This document shows, one piece after another, positions 51,849 through 61,134 of a DNA stretch of 64,000 nt. Origin of the DNA: Mycobacterium colombiense (GTDB lineage: Bacteria; Actinomycetota; Actinomycetes; Mycobacteriales; Mycobacteriaceae); contig NZ_LZSX01000080.1 in assembly GCF_001665835.1 (NCBI RefSeq), positions 34,572 through 98,571 on the forward strand, in the 5' to 3' direction. The notes below the pieces were generated by a model. The model searched no databases and had not been told where the DNA came from. It saw only the letters and a list, made by a program, of their open reading frames with translations. Numbering within the stretch: position 1 is the stretch's first letter; every line of letters starts with the position of its first letter. Made by a program: the position numbers and the translations under genes.

Positions 51849-52933
51849 CACGCTGTCGCCCTTTCCGGTTGGGCCGCCGCGGTGTGCGCATTTCGCCACA
51901 CCGGGGACTGGGCAGAGAACCTGGGATTTGCCGGCTGCGGATGCTGTTGGAGGCGGTCGAACTTGTCCAGTCGGTGCATCGGCACGAGTCCGGTGAGCAG
52001 GAAGTCCCACGTTGCGCGGATGAAATTGGCGGGGGTCCGGCGTGCTTGCGGGCCCGTGACATAGCGGCGCGCGATCGTCACGAAGTCCTCAGGGTCGACG
52101 CCTGCGACGTCACGAACGTGCGTCGTGGGGCCGCCCACCTCCCAAGCGCCCAGCGCGTACTCCGGCAGGTAATGACGCAGGCTGGATTGGAAGAAGAGGT
52201 CGGCGCCGAGGCGTTTGGCGTTGACTCGCACGGCGCGCATGAACATCCATGGCGGAATGTCGATGTGGCGCACGCGCCGGCCCAGCGCCTCGCCGACCGC
52301 GTCGGCGATCTCGCTGCCGGACAACATCTTTGGTCCGGTCGGACGGTAGGCGCGACCGTCGTGACGATGCGGGTCGAGCAGCGCGCCGACGGCAACCCGC
52401 GCGATGTCTTCGTTGGAGGGCGGCGCGTTTCGGCCCGCCCCGGTCGGCGTCGGCAACACTCCCAGCTGGGCGGCCAGGGGGACCAGCTGCAGGTAGTTGT
52501 CGGCGAAGTAGCCCGGATCGACGGCCACATGCGCCGTGTCGGGCAGCAGCTCAAACAACTTGTCGGTCAGCCAGGCCTGCCTCGTCATCAGCGATGGATG
52601 CTCCGGGCTGGCCAACCATTGGCCAAGCGCCACCACCGCTTCCACGCCGGCGCGCCGTGCGGCCACGGCGAAGGCAACCGCGCTGTCGAGCGCATGCGGG
52701 TGGTAGGGCGGGTTGAAGTACAACCGGTCGACGTCGGCCATCGCGCCCGTAACTTGTTGGATGTCAAACATATCGGCGATGACGACTTCGGCGCCCATCT
52801 TCCGCAACCGGGCGCTGCGCGCGTCCTCGCGGTGCACCATGGCTCTGGTCGTGACGCCTCTTTCCAGCAGTTGGGCGGCGACCGCCCCGCCGATCTTGCC
52901 CGTGGCGCCGGTGACCAATACTCGACTACTCAT
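51848..52933 (-). CDS. NmrA/atypical SDR NAD(P)-binding protein
   Basis: A 361-residue protein. The nucleotide motif VLVTGATGKIGGAVAAQLLE, then DVDRLYFNPPYHPHALDSAV and GYFADNYLQLVPLAAQ, match NmrA/isoflavone-reductase-like atypical SDRs. The last 70 residues extend past the usual end (GPQARRTPANFIRATWDF). ATGA overlap with the MFS gene. It could be a reductase or a redox sensor. Confidence 0.87.
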   Translation of the reverse strand: MSSRVLVTGATGKIGGAVAAQLLERGVTTRAMVHREDARSARLRKMGAEVVIADMFDIQQVTGAMADVDRLYFNPPYHPHALDSAVAFAVAARRAGVEAVVALGQWLASPEHPSLMTRQAWLTDKLFELLPDTAHVAVDPGYFADNYLQLVPLAAQLGVLPTPTGAGRNAPPSNEDIARVAVGALLDPHRHDGRAYRPTGPKMLSGSEIADAVGEALGRRVRHIDIPPWMFMRAVRVNAKRLGADLFFQSSLRHYLPEYALGAWEVGGPTTHVRDVAGVDPEDFVTIARRYVTGPQARRTPANFIRATWDFLLTGLVPMHRLDKFDRLQQHPQPANPRFSAQSPVWRNAHTAAAQPERATA

Positions 52934-54459
52934 CGGAGTGTCCTTTCCTGTTGACGCGCCGGTTCCCTGGCCGGGAGAAGCCAGCCGACGACGATCGCCG
53001 CGCCCAGCGCGATGCCCGCGCACACCAGCGAGCTGACCTGCATCCCGTCCAGGAACGCGCGATCGACCGTGGCGCGCACATGCCCCGCTTGCTGCGCGGG
53101 TAGCTGCTGAATCACTGTGTGCGCCAGTGCCATCGAATGACGCATGGCATCGGCGGGCAATCCGGTCAGCGCGGTTGCACTGAGGTGGCCCGAGTACACC
53201 GAGGCGAAGATGCTGCCGGCGATGGCCACTCCGAGCGTGCCGCCGAGTTCGCGAGTGGTGTCGTTGACAGCCGAGCCGACGCCCGCTTTGTCGGCGGACA
53301 GCGATCCCATGATCGCCTCGGTGGCCGGCGAAAAGGTCAGGCCGAGGCCGCCGCCGAGTAGCAGCATCTGTGTGGCGATCTGGATATAGGGCGTTGCCGC
53401 ATCGGCCGTGGACGCCCACGCCAGACCGGCCGCGAACACGGCCAGGCCCGTGGCGACGACGGCGGTGGTGCCGATCCGTTCCACCAGCCGGGGTCCCAGG
53501 ATGCTGGCCAGCGCGATCGAGGCGGCGACCGGCAGCAGTCGCACGCCGGCTTGAAACGCCGTGTAGTCCTTGATGAATTGGAAGTACTGGGTGATGACGA
53601 AGATGAAGCCGAACAGCGTCAGGAACCCCGCCGTCACCGCCAGGCTGCCGCCGGAGAACCGGCGGTTCAAAAAGACCGACACGTCCAGCATGGGGTGGGT
53701 ACTGAGCCGTTCCCAGCGCGCAAACAGGGCGAGAACGATAGCGGCGAGGGAGAATCCGGCCATGGTCCGGCCGTCGGTCCATCCCCAGGTGGGCGCCTCG
53801 ATGACCGTGTAGACGAGCGTGGTGATCCCGGTTGCGGACAGGATCAAGCCGGGGACGTCGACGCGGGGCGCCGCGGGGTCGCGCGAGCTCGGAACGAACA
53901 ACACGGCGCCGATGATGGCCAGCGCCGCGACCGGAATGTTCACCATGAAGATCGAGCCCCACCAGAAGTGTTCGAGGAGCCATCCGCCGCTGATCGGCCC
54001 CACGGCCACCCCGACGCCAACCATGGCCGCCCACAGCCCTATTGCCTTGGCGCGCGGCACCGGATCGGTGAAGATGTTGGTGATCAGTCCCAGGGTGGTC
54101 GGGAATATCACCGCCGCGCCCACTCCCATGGCCGCGCGCGCCGCGATCAGCGCATCCGCCGAATTCATCTGTGCCGCAACCGCAGATGTGATGGCGAACA
54201 GCGCGAGCCCGGAATTCAGCCAGCCTCGCCTGCCGTAGCGATCGGACAGGCTGCCCGCCGAGAGCAGCAGGCCGGACATCACCAGGGTGTAGGCATCGAC
54301 GATCCATTGCAGTTGCGCGGTGTCGGCGCCGAGTTCACGCGACAGCGTGGGCAGCGCGACGTTGACGATGGTGGCGTCGACGCTGATCACGAAGACGCCG
54401 AGGCAGATGACGGCGAGCGCGGCAACGGGGTGATTCCGGAACGCTGGTTCGGTGCGCAT
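52930..54459 (-). CDS. MFS transporter, DHA2 (14-helix drug:proton antiporter) family
   Basis: A 509-residue exporter with about 14 hydrophobic helices. The DHA2 motif A reads LSDRYGRRGWL; SVDATIVNVALPTLSRELG is the first helix; GSAVNDTTRELGGTLGVAIA is motif-C-like. First gene of the minus-strand run and divergent from the HxlR gene, so probably regulated by it. A TTTACT-N16-TAGATT promoter can be drawn in the intergenic region. Confidence 0.93.
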   Translation of the reverse strand: MRTEPAFRNHPVAALAVICLGVFVISVDATIVNVALPTLSRELGADTAQLQWIVDAYTLVMSGLLLSAGSLSDRYGRRGWLNSGLALFAITSAVAAQMNSADALIAARAAMGVGAAVIFPTTLGLITNIFTDPVPRAKAIGLWAAMVGVGVAVGPISGGWLLEHFWWGSIFMVNIPVAALAIIGAVLFVPSSRDPAAPRVDVPGLILSATGITTLVYTVIEAPTWGWTDGRTMAGFSLAAIVLALFARWERLSTHPMLDVSVFLNRRFSGGSLAVTAGFLTLFGFIFVITQYFQFIKDYTAFQAGVRLLPVAASIALASILGPRLVERIGTTAVVATGLAVFAAGLAWASTADAATPYIQIATQMLLLGGGLGLTFSPATEAIMGSLSADKAGVGSAVNDTTRELGGTLGVAIAGSIFASVYSGHLSATALTGLPADAMRHSMALAHTVIQQLPAQQAGHVRATVDRAFLDGMQVSSLVCAGIALGAAIVVGWLLPAREPARQQERTLR

Positions 54460-54524
54460 GGACAAGACAGTAAATCTAGAAGACAAACAAATCAAGTAAA
54501 GAGTTGAAAAAAATGTCTTTGTCC
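54460..54524. promoter_or_regulatory. AT-rich divergent promoter with HxlR-type inverted repeat
   Basis: GGACAAGACA (54460-54469) and TGTCTTTGTCC (54514-54524) are inverted copies flanking 44 nt of strongly AT-rich DNA that contains the MFS promoter. The AT content is far from the local norm. This is the likely binding region of the adjacent HxlR regulator. Confidence 0.6.
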
Positions 54525-54536
54525 AGGTAGGCTGGC

Positions 54537-55181
54537 ATGGTGGCGTCCCGCAGGAACTACAACCAGAACTGTCCAATCGCCCGCGGGCTCGATGTCCTGG
54601 GTGAGCGGTGGACCCTGCTGATCCTGCGAGAGCTGGTCGGAGGAGCCCGCCGCTACGGCGACCTGCGCGACGCGCTGCCCGGGATCGCAACCAATCTGCT
54701 CGCCGAGCGGCTCAAAGAACTACAAGAGGCCGGGCTCGTCGACCGGAACGACCTGCCGGCCCCCATCGGGCGTACCGTGTACACCCTCAGCGACCTGGGC
54801 TGGCAGCGGGTTCTGCCGATCCTGCACAGCATTGCGTGGTTCGGGCTGGACCGACTGGACCCGGTCGAGGACGGCCCGGTGTCGCCGTTGAACGGGTTCC
54901 TCGCGGGAATACTGCTGGGCGGCAACGCCGCTAACGCAGCGGGCGTGGAGACGACGTATCGCGTCGAGATCGACGGCCGCCGTTTCGAGTTCGCGGTAAC
55001 GCAAGGCCGCCTCGCGGCCGCTCGCGGCGAGCCTTCGGTGACTCTGACCGCCAGCGCGGCCGACCTCGTCACCGCCCGGCTGGGGGCAAGCGAAGTCAAG
55101 CGTAAGGCAGCGCTACGCCGCATCGAGTTCGACGGCGACCCGGATGCCGTCGACACAATGCGTCACGTGTTTGCGCTGTAG
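54537..55181 (+). CDS. HxlR-family regulator fused to an SCP2-like domain
   Basis: A 214-residue protein. Residues 1-105 are an HxlR winged helix (CPIARGLDVLGERWTLLILR, ATNLLAERLKELQEAGLV). Residues 125-214 resemble a sterol-carrier (SCP2) domain (TYRVEIDGRRFEFAVTQGRL), a lipid- or hydrophobe-binding fold. A TAGGCT -10 box stands 3 nt before ATG 54537 and 6 nt before GTG 54540; the latter matches leaderless spacing and may be the real start. Divergent from the MFS-led cluster. Confidence 0.88.
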   Translation: MVASRRNYNQNCPIARGLDVLGERWTLLILRELVGGARRYGDLRDALPGIATNLLAERLKELQEAGLVDRNDLPAPIGRTVYTLSDLGWQRVLPILHSIAWFGLDRLDPVEDGPVSPLNGFLAGILLGGNAANAAGVETTYRVEIDGRRFEFAVTQGRLAAARGEPSVTLTASAADLVTARLGASEVKRKAALRRIEFDGDPDAVDTMRHVFAL

Positions 55182-55213
55182 CCCTGCGGGGCGGAGGAGA
55201 CGCGGGCAGCCAC

Positions 55214-55219
55214 TAGACT
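55214..55219 (+). promoter_or_regulatory. -10 element of a leaderless guaA transcript
   Basis: TAGACT stands exactly 7 nt before the guaA GTG, as at glmS and nnr. No ribosome site is present between them. Confidence 0.55.
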
Positions 55220-55226
55220 CGCCTGC

Positions 55227-56819
<1,593 letters not shown>

Positions 56820-56834
56820 CGGACCACGGTTTTG

Positions 56835-57200
56835 CTACCGCGATAGCGGGGGATCGAATTGGGCGAACGATCCCTGGCGGCCGTCGTGGCCGAGGCTGTT
56901 GCACCAGACGTGCTCGCCGGTCGTGAAACCGGTTCCGGTCGGTGCATGGAACACGGTGCCCACCAGGTCACGGCCGACGATGAAGGGGAACGGGGTCACG
57001 GTCTGGTACCGGCCGGCGCGGATGAACGTGTCCACCGGATTGACCACCACCGCTTCAACCGAGACCAGCACATCGGTCGGACCCGACATCGGTACCGGCA
57101 GTTCCCCGACGTGAATGGCTTCGGCCGGCCCCAACTCGGTGATGTATGACGCCGCCATGGTGGCCGGCAAGTCGATATCGGGCTCGGTAGACGCTTGCAT
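56835..57200 (-). pseudogene. truncated N-terminal remnant of an MDR-family quinone reductase
   Basis: About 120 codons encode only the GroES-like N-terminal domain of a medium-chain reductase: AIHVGELPVPMSGPTDVLVS, VVNPVDTFIRAGRYQT and FIVGRDLVGTVFHAPTGTGF. Full-length enzymes have over 300 residues including the NAD(P)-binding Rossmann half, which is missing: the frame stops at FDPPLSR, 15 nt from the guaA stop. Likely a deletion remnant, though a short product could still be made. Confidence 0.7.
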
Positions 57201-57414
57201 ACCGCCGGAGTGCCCCGCGCCCAGCGCGCGCAAAACGCAACGCGCGAACGCCTGGACACCGGAAAGCCGAGCATTGAGGCACAGGCGATTGTGAAAAGCT
57301 TTGCAGCAGAGAACTTTTCAAGAATATCATCGGAATCGTGCGACTATTGCAGCCACGGCTATGCTGGCGAAAGGCGGGAGCCGAGGCTTTCCACTTGCAG
57401 TCTGGGGAGGTGAA

Positions 57415-57885
57415 ATGACAGCGATCACCGAGGACATGCGAAGCATCGTCGACAGCGCGAAGCTCGGTTTCGTCGCGACGGTGTGCGAGGACGGCTCACC
57501 GAATATCTCACCGAAGGGTTCGATCCTGGTTTACGACGACCAGCACCTCATCTTCATGGACATGGCATCGCCGAACACAATGGCCAACCTGCGGCGTGAC
57601 CCGCGGGTGGAAGTCAACGTGGTCGACTTCCGCAAGCGCCGTGGCTACCGGTTCAAGGGAACCGCGACGTTCAGCCGGGCGGGGGACGCGGCCTACGAGT
57701 GGGCCCGGCAGTGGGTATTGGACACCCACGGGCCGGAATATCCGTGCAACGAGGCCGTGGTGATCCGGGTTGACCGTGCACTCCCGGTGAACTCGCCGGC
57801 GTATACGTTCGGGCACGCCGATGAGGACACTTTGGTGCGTTCCTGGTCCGAGGCGTACCGGTTGGGTGGCCGGGCCCCTTCCTGA
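57415..57885 (+). CDS. pyridoxamine-5'-phosphate-oxidase-like flavin/F420-binding protein
   Basis: A 156-residue split-barrel protein of the PNPOx-like group (LGFVATVCEDGSPNISPKG, then MANLRRDPRVEVNVVDFRKR and GYRFKGTATF). Members bind FMN, F420 or haem. The start is set by GGGGAGG 5 nt before the ATG; an upstream open frame lacks support. It precedes the flavin hydroxylase by 39 nt on the same strand. Confidence 0.85.
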   Translation: MTAITEDMRSIVDSAKLGFVATVCEDGSPNISPKGSILVYDDQHLIFMDMASPNTMANLRRDPRVEVNVVDFRKRRGYRFKGTATFSRAGDAAYEWARQWVLDTHGPEYPCNEAVVIRVDRALPVNSPAYTFGHADEDTLVRSWSEAYRLGGRAPS

Positions 57886-57924
57886 CGATCGGTAAGTCGC
57901 CACATGACAGAGGAGGGATTTTGA

Positions 57925-59082
57925 ATGACGACGACCGATGTACTCGTGGTCGGCGCCGGGCCGACGGGCCTGACCGCGGCCGCGTCGCTGGCCGGCCACG
58001 GGGTGGCCACCACGGTGGTTGACTCGCTGGCCGCCGGAGCCAATACATCTCGGGCGGTGGCGGTGGCAGCCCGCACGCTCGAGGTCCTGGAAGGGGTGGA
58101 CGTCGGCAAGCGGCTGGCCGAGCAGGGCATTCACGCACCACGCTTCTCGATCCGAGACCGCAGGCGCACCCTGATGTCGATCGACTTCAGCGGCCTGCCG
58201 ACGAACTATCCGTACACGCTGACCATTTCGCAAGCCGATACCGAACGGGTGCTGCTCGACCGGGCGACCGACCTCGGGGCGGAGGTGTTGCGGCCAAAGA
58301 CCCTGACCGGCATCGAGCAGAGCGCCGACGCGGTGGTCGCCAACTTCGACGACGGTGAGCCGATAACGGCACGTTTCGTGATCGGCGCGGACGGCATGCA
58401 CAGCGCCGCTCGAGAGAACTCCCACATCGGGTTTCACGGCGGCGAATACCAGGAGTCGTTCGCGCTCGCCGATATCAGGTTGGACGGCGACGCCCCCACC
58501 GAGGAGATCGTGCTGTTCTTCGCCGGCGCCGGGCTGCTCGTCGTGGTGCCGCTGCCCGGCGGGATCCACCGGATCGTCGCCCCGGTCGAGGAGCCGCCCG
58601 AGGAGCCAACGGCCGAATTCGCCCAGGAGCTGCTGGACACTCGCGGTGTCGGGCCGGGCCAGCTCGTCGTCTCGGATGTGTTGTGGGGCTCGCACTTTCG
58701 GATCCATCACCGCGTCGCGGATACGTATCGGGCCGGCCGGGTGCTGCTGGCGGGTGATTCGGCCCACGTGCACAGCCCCGCCGGCGGTCAGGGCATGAAC
58801 CTGGGCATCCAAGACGCCGCTGGACTGGCCGAAGTGCTGGCCCGCGTGCTCGCGGGCGGGCCCGACACGCTGTTGGATTCCTACAGCAAGTCCCGCCGGC
58901 CGATCGCTAAACAGGTGGTCGCCTTCACCGATCGGCTCACCCGTCTGGCAACTACGCCCCGCGCGGCGCGTCCGGCCCGCAACGCGGCGATGCGGCTCGC
59001 GGCCACCATTCCCGCGGTTCGCAACGCTATCGCTTGGCGCCTCAGCGGATTGGTCTACCGCGATCGCGAAAGCGTTGGCTAA
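57925..59082 (+). CDS. FAD-dependent aromatic hydroxylase (PheA/TfdB-like)
   Basis: A 385-residue group A flavoprotein monooxygenase. GAGPTG at residues 10-15 binds FAD; GADGMHSAAREN is the second motif; GDSAHVHSPAGGQGMNLGIQD (from about residue 278) is the third. Shorter than polyketide hydroxylases because the C-terminal thioredoxin-like domain is missing. GAGGAGGGA ribosome site. It converges with the questin-oxidase-like gene, sharing 4 nt (CTAA). Confidence 0.9.
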   Translation: MTTTDVLVVGAGPTGLTAAASLAGHGVATTVVDSLAAGANTSRAVAVAARTLEVLEGVDVGKRLAEQGIHAPRFSIRDRRRTLMSIDFSGLPTNYPYTLTISQADTERVLLDRATDLGAEVLRPKTLTGIEQSADAVVANFDDGEPITARFVIGADGMHSAARENSHIGFHGGEYQESFALADIRLDGDAPTEEIVLFFAGAGLLVVVPLPGGIHRIVAPVEEPPEEPTAEFAQELLDTRGVGPGQLVVSDVLWGSHFRIHHRVADTYRAGRVLLAGDSAHVHSPAGGQGMNLGIQDAAGLAEVLARVLAGGPDTLLDSYSKSRRPIAKQVVAFTDRLTRLATTPRAARPARNAAMRLAATIPAVRNAIAWRLSGLVYRDRESVG

Positions 59083-60206
59083 GAAGCCTTTTTCGGCGGC
59101 TGCACGGTCCCCGCGCCGCCACCGAGGGCGCGGGGCGGGATTCGCCGCTGCGCGGCCTGCACCGCGGCGGCGAACCGCGGGTCGGGTTGGATGGCGTTTT
59201 CCCGGTAGCAGGCTTCGGTGAATTTGATGACGTGCTCGTCACCGTGCACGATGGCGCGTTCGAAGAGCTCCTGCCACGACGGCAGCGCGGAATCGGAGGC
59301 GTCGGCAAGGCTTTGCGCCTCGGTGCCGGTGTCGTTGGTGAACATGAGCAGCAGGGCCACGTGGACGTGCCACATCGCGGCGATCGACATCGCATGCAGA
59401 TCGCGGGGAAGGTGAGCCAGAGCGATCCGCATGGCGGCGGGTGCCGTCACACCGTGAATGAGCGGTACGGCCGGGCCGTCCGGATGCGACATGTTCACCC
59501 CGGCGAAGGTGGTGGTCATCTCGCTGAGCCGCCGACCCGCATCGAGCGGACGCAACCCGGTGAGCGCCGCGGCGAAGCCGGGGGTGTCTTGCAGGCTTGC
59601 GAGACGCTGACCGCCGGGTGGCGCCGCTTCGCGCCCGATGCGCGCCAGCGCCGCCACCGCACCGGCAACGGTCTGCTCGCCGGTCAGCTCGACCCGGCCG
59701 GGCAGTGGTCGATACCGGGCCGCCCAGTATGCCATTCCCCGCGACAGTTCCTGCAGCGCAAGGTTTTCCGGACTATCGGTCGCCGCCATGCAGCGCACCG
59801 CGTGTGCGGTGCGGATGAGCCCATGAGTCAATGCGGCCATCAGCCCGGGCAGCAGGCGTGGCCACCATGTGCTCAGCACATCACGCCACGGCCGGTCCGC
59901 GAGCTCGCGGGCGAACAATTCCTCCCAATCGCCCACGCGCTCGAATCGGCCAAGCGCCGCATGCCATGACCCCTCGTCGGAGGCGTCCAGGCGAAACCGT
60001 GGTTCGGGTGGATCATGATGGGCGACGGCGCGCTTGTAGTCCTCCACCCACGAGGGGACCTGGTCGCCAAAACCCAGTGTGGCCAAGGCTTCTGCGGCCA
60101 TGGGCCCGTGGCTGGCGAACTCCATCTCGCCGCGCTCGTACCCGAGTCCCGCGAGGCGTTCGTAGGCCTCGCCCATTGCGTTTGCGTAGACGTTGTTGTT
60201 GGGCAC
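59079..60206 (-). CDS. questin-oxidase-like (DUF4243) protein
   Basis: A 375-residue protein. GEMEFASHGPMAAEALATLG, ALTHGLIRTAHAVRCM and GVTAPAAMRIALAHLPRD resemble the questin oxidase family, which in fungi opens an anthraquinone ring by an oxygenation without an obvious cofactor motif. Bacterial members are little studied. The conserved His residues in SHGP and THGLIRTAH are likely functional. Convergent with the flavin hydroxylase; its upstream side faces imuA'. Confidence 0.75.
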   Translation of the reverse strand: MPNNNVYANAMGEAYERLAGLGYERGEMEFASHGPMAAEALATLGFGDQVPSWVEDYKRAVAHHDPPEPRFRLDASDEGSWHAALGRFERVGDWEELFARELADRPWRDVLSTWWPRLLPGLMAALTHGLIRTAHAVRCMAATDSPENLALQELSRGMAYWAARYRPLPGRVELTGEQTVAGAVAALARIGREAAPPGGQRLASLQDTPGFAAALTGLRPLDAGRRLSEMTTTFAGVNMSHPDGPAVPLIHGVTAPAAMRIALAHLPRDLHAMSIAAMWHVHVALLLMFTNDTGTEAQSLADASDSALPSWQELFERAIVHGDEHVIKFTEACYRENAIQPDPRFAAAVQAAQRRIPPRALGGGAGTVQPPKKAS

Positions 60207-60410
60207 CTTGCCTCCTCGGAGCTGAGTGTGTGCCCTTCATTCGAGAGTAGGTGCCTTGGGGCACGGCTCAAAGAACAAAATGCGGAGCTCAGCTCGGCGC
60301 CGGAAGTGCCGCAAAAAAAGCACCATCAGCCACAGCAGCATCGATCGCATAACGCTGCCTCTTGCGTTGCTTGACGGTTGTCGGAGGGCAGGTGTTTACT
60401 CCAGAATGAA

Positions 60411-60426
60411 TCGAACAAACTTTCGA
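60411..60426 (+). promoter_or_regulatory. LexA/SOS box upstream of imuA'
   Basis: TCGAAC-AAAC-TTTCGA fits the mycobacterial SOS box TCGAAC-N4-GTTCGA with one mismatch. It lies 34 nt upstream of the imuA' start and predicts DNA-damage induction by LexA cleavage. Confidence 0.85.
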
Positions 60427-60459
60427 ACATATCTGAGTAAGCGCTGGTAGGAGGCATGT

Positions 60460-61128
60460 ATGACGGCGGCTGTCGTCTCCGACCAGGATCGCTTCGAACT
60501 GCTCGAATCCCTGCGCCGCAAGATGGCGGCGGTGCCCGGTAAGACATCAGGAAAGGCCGCGCCCGCCGGGGACCTGCTGCCGGACTCGGAGGCCCAGCTG
60601 GCACTCCCGCCGTGGCTGGCCGACCTGCTGCCCGCCCCGGTGCCGCGGGGAACGGTCGCGGTGCTCTCGGGTGCCCGGTCGCTGCTGTTGAGCATGGTGG
60701 CCGCGGTCACGGCGGCCGGTGGCAACGCCGCAATCGTCGGCCAGCCGGACATCGGGCTGCTGGCCGCCGCGGAGATGGGGGCGGACCTGAGCCGGCTCGC
60801 GGTGATACCGGATCCCGGCACCGATCCGGTGGAGGTGGCCGCCGTGCTCGTCGACGGCATGGACCTGGTGGTCCTGGGGCTGGGCGGGTGCCGGGTGCCG
60901 CCCAGCCGGGCGAGGGCGGTGGTGGCCCGCGCCCGGAACAAGGGCTGCACCCTGCTGGTCACCGGCGGCGATTGGCAGGGGGCGCCGACGCGCCTTGCCG
61001 CCCGGGTCTGTGGCTATGACATCACCGCGGACGGCCGCCCCGGATTCGGCCGGATCGGCGGGGTGCGGCTGCAGGTCAGCGGGACGTGCGCGGGACGACG
61101 CGTGATGACTCCGGCGCGAGCCGGGTGA
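60460..61128 (+). CDS. imuA': mutasome accessory protein ImuA'
   Basis: A 222-residue RecA/SulA-fold protein of the Rv3395c type (VPRGTVAVLSGARSLLLSMV, VILGLGG-like VVLGLGGCRVPPSRARAVVA). With ImuB and the polymerase DnaE2 (encoded elsewhere) it forms the damage-induced mutasome. ATG start with GTAGGAGG upstream. ImuB follows in the same frame 6 nt later. No intact Walker A motif is seen, as in other ImuA' proteins. Confidence 0.92.
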   Translation: MTAAVVSDQDRFELLESLRRKMAAVPGKTSGKAAPAGDLLPDSEAQLALPPWLADLLPAPVPRGTVAVLSGARSLLLSMVAAVTAAGGNAAIVGQPDIGLLAAAEMGADLSRLAVIPDPGTDPVEVAAVLVDGMDLVVLGLGGCRVPPSRARAVVARARNKGCTLLVTGGDWQGAPTRLAARVCGYDITADGRPGFGRIGGVRLQVSGTCAGRRVMTPARAG

Positions 61129-61134
61129 ATTCCG

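Noticed and set aside
51848..54307. 819-codon minus-strand frame joining the NmrA gene to sequence inside the MFS gene
   Set aside because: The upstream half is an out-of-frame reading of the MFS transporter; the ATG at 52933 with an ATGA overlap is the natural start.
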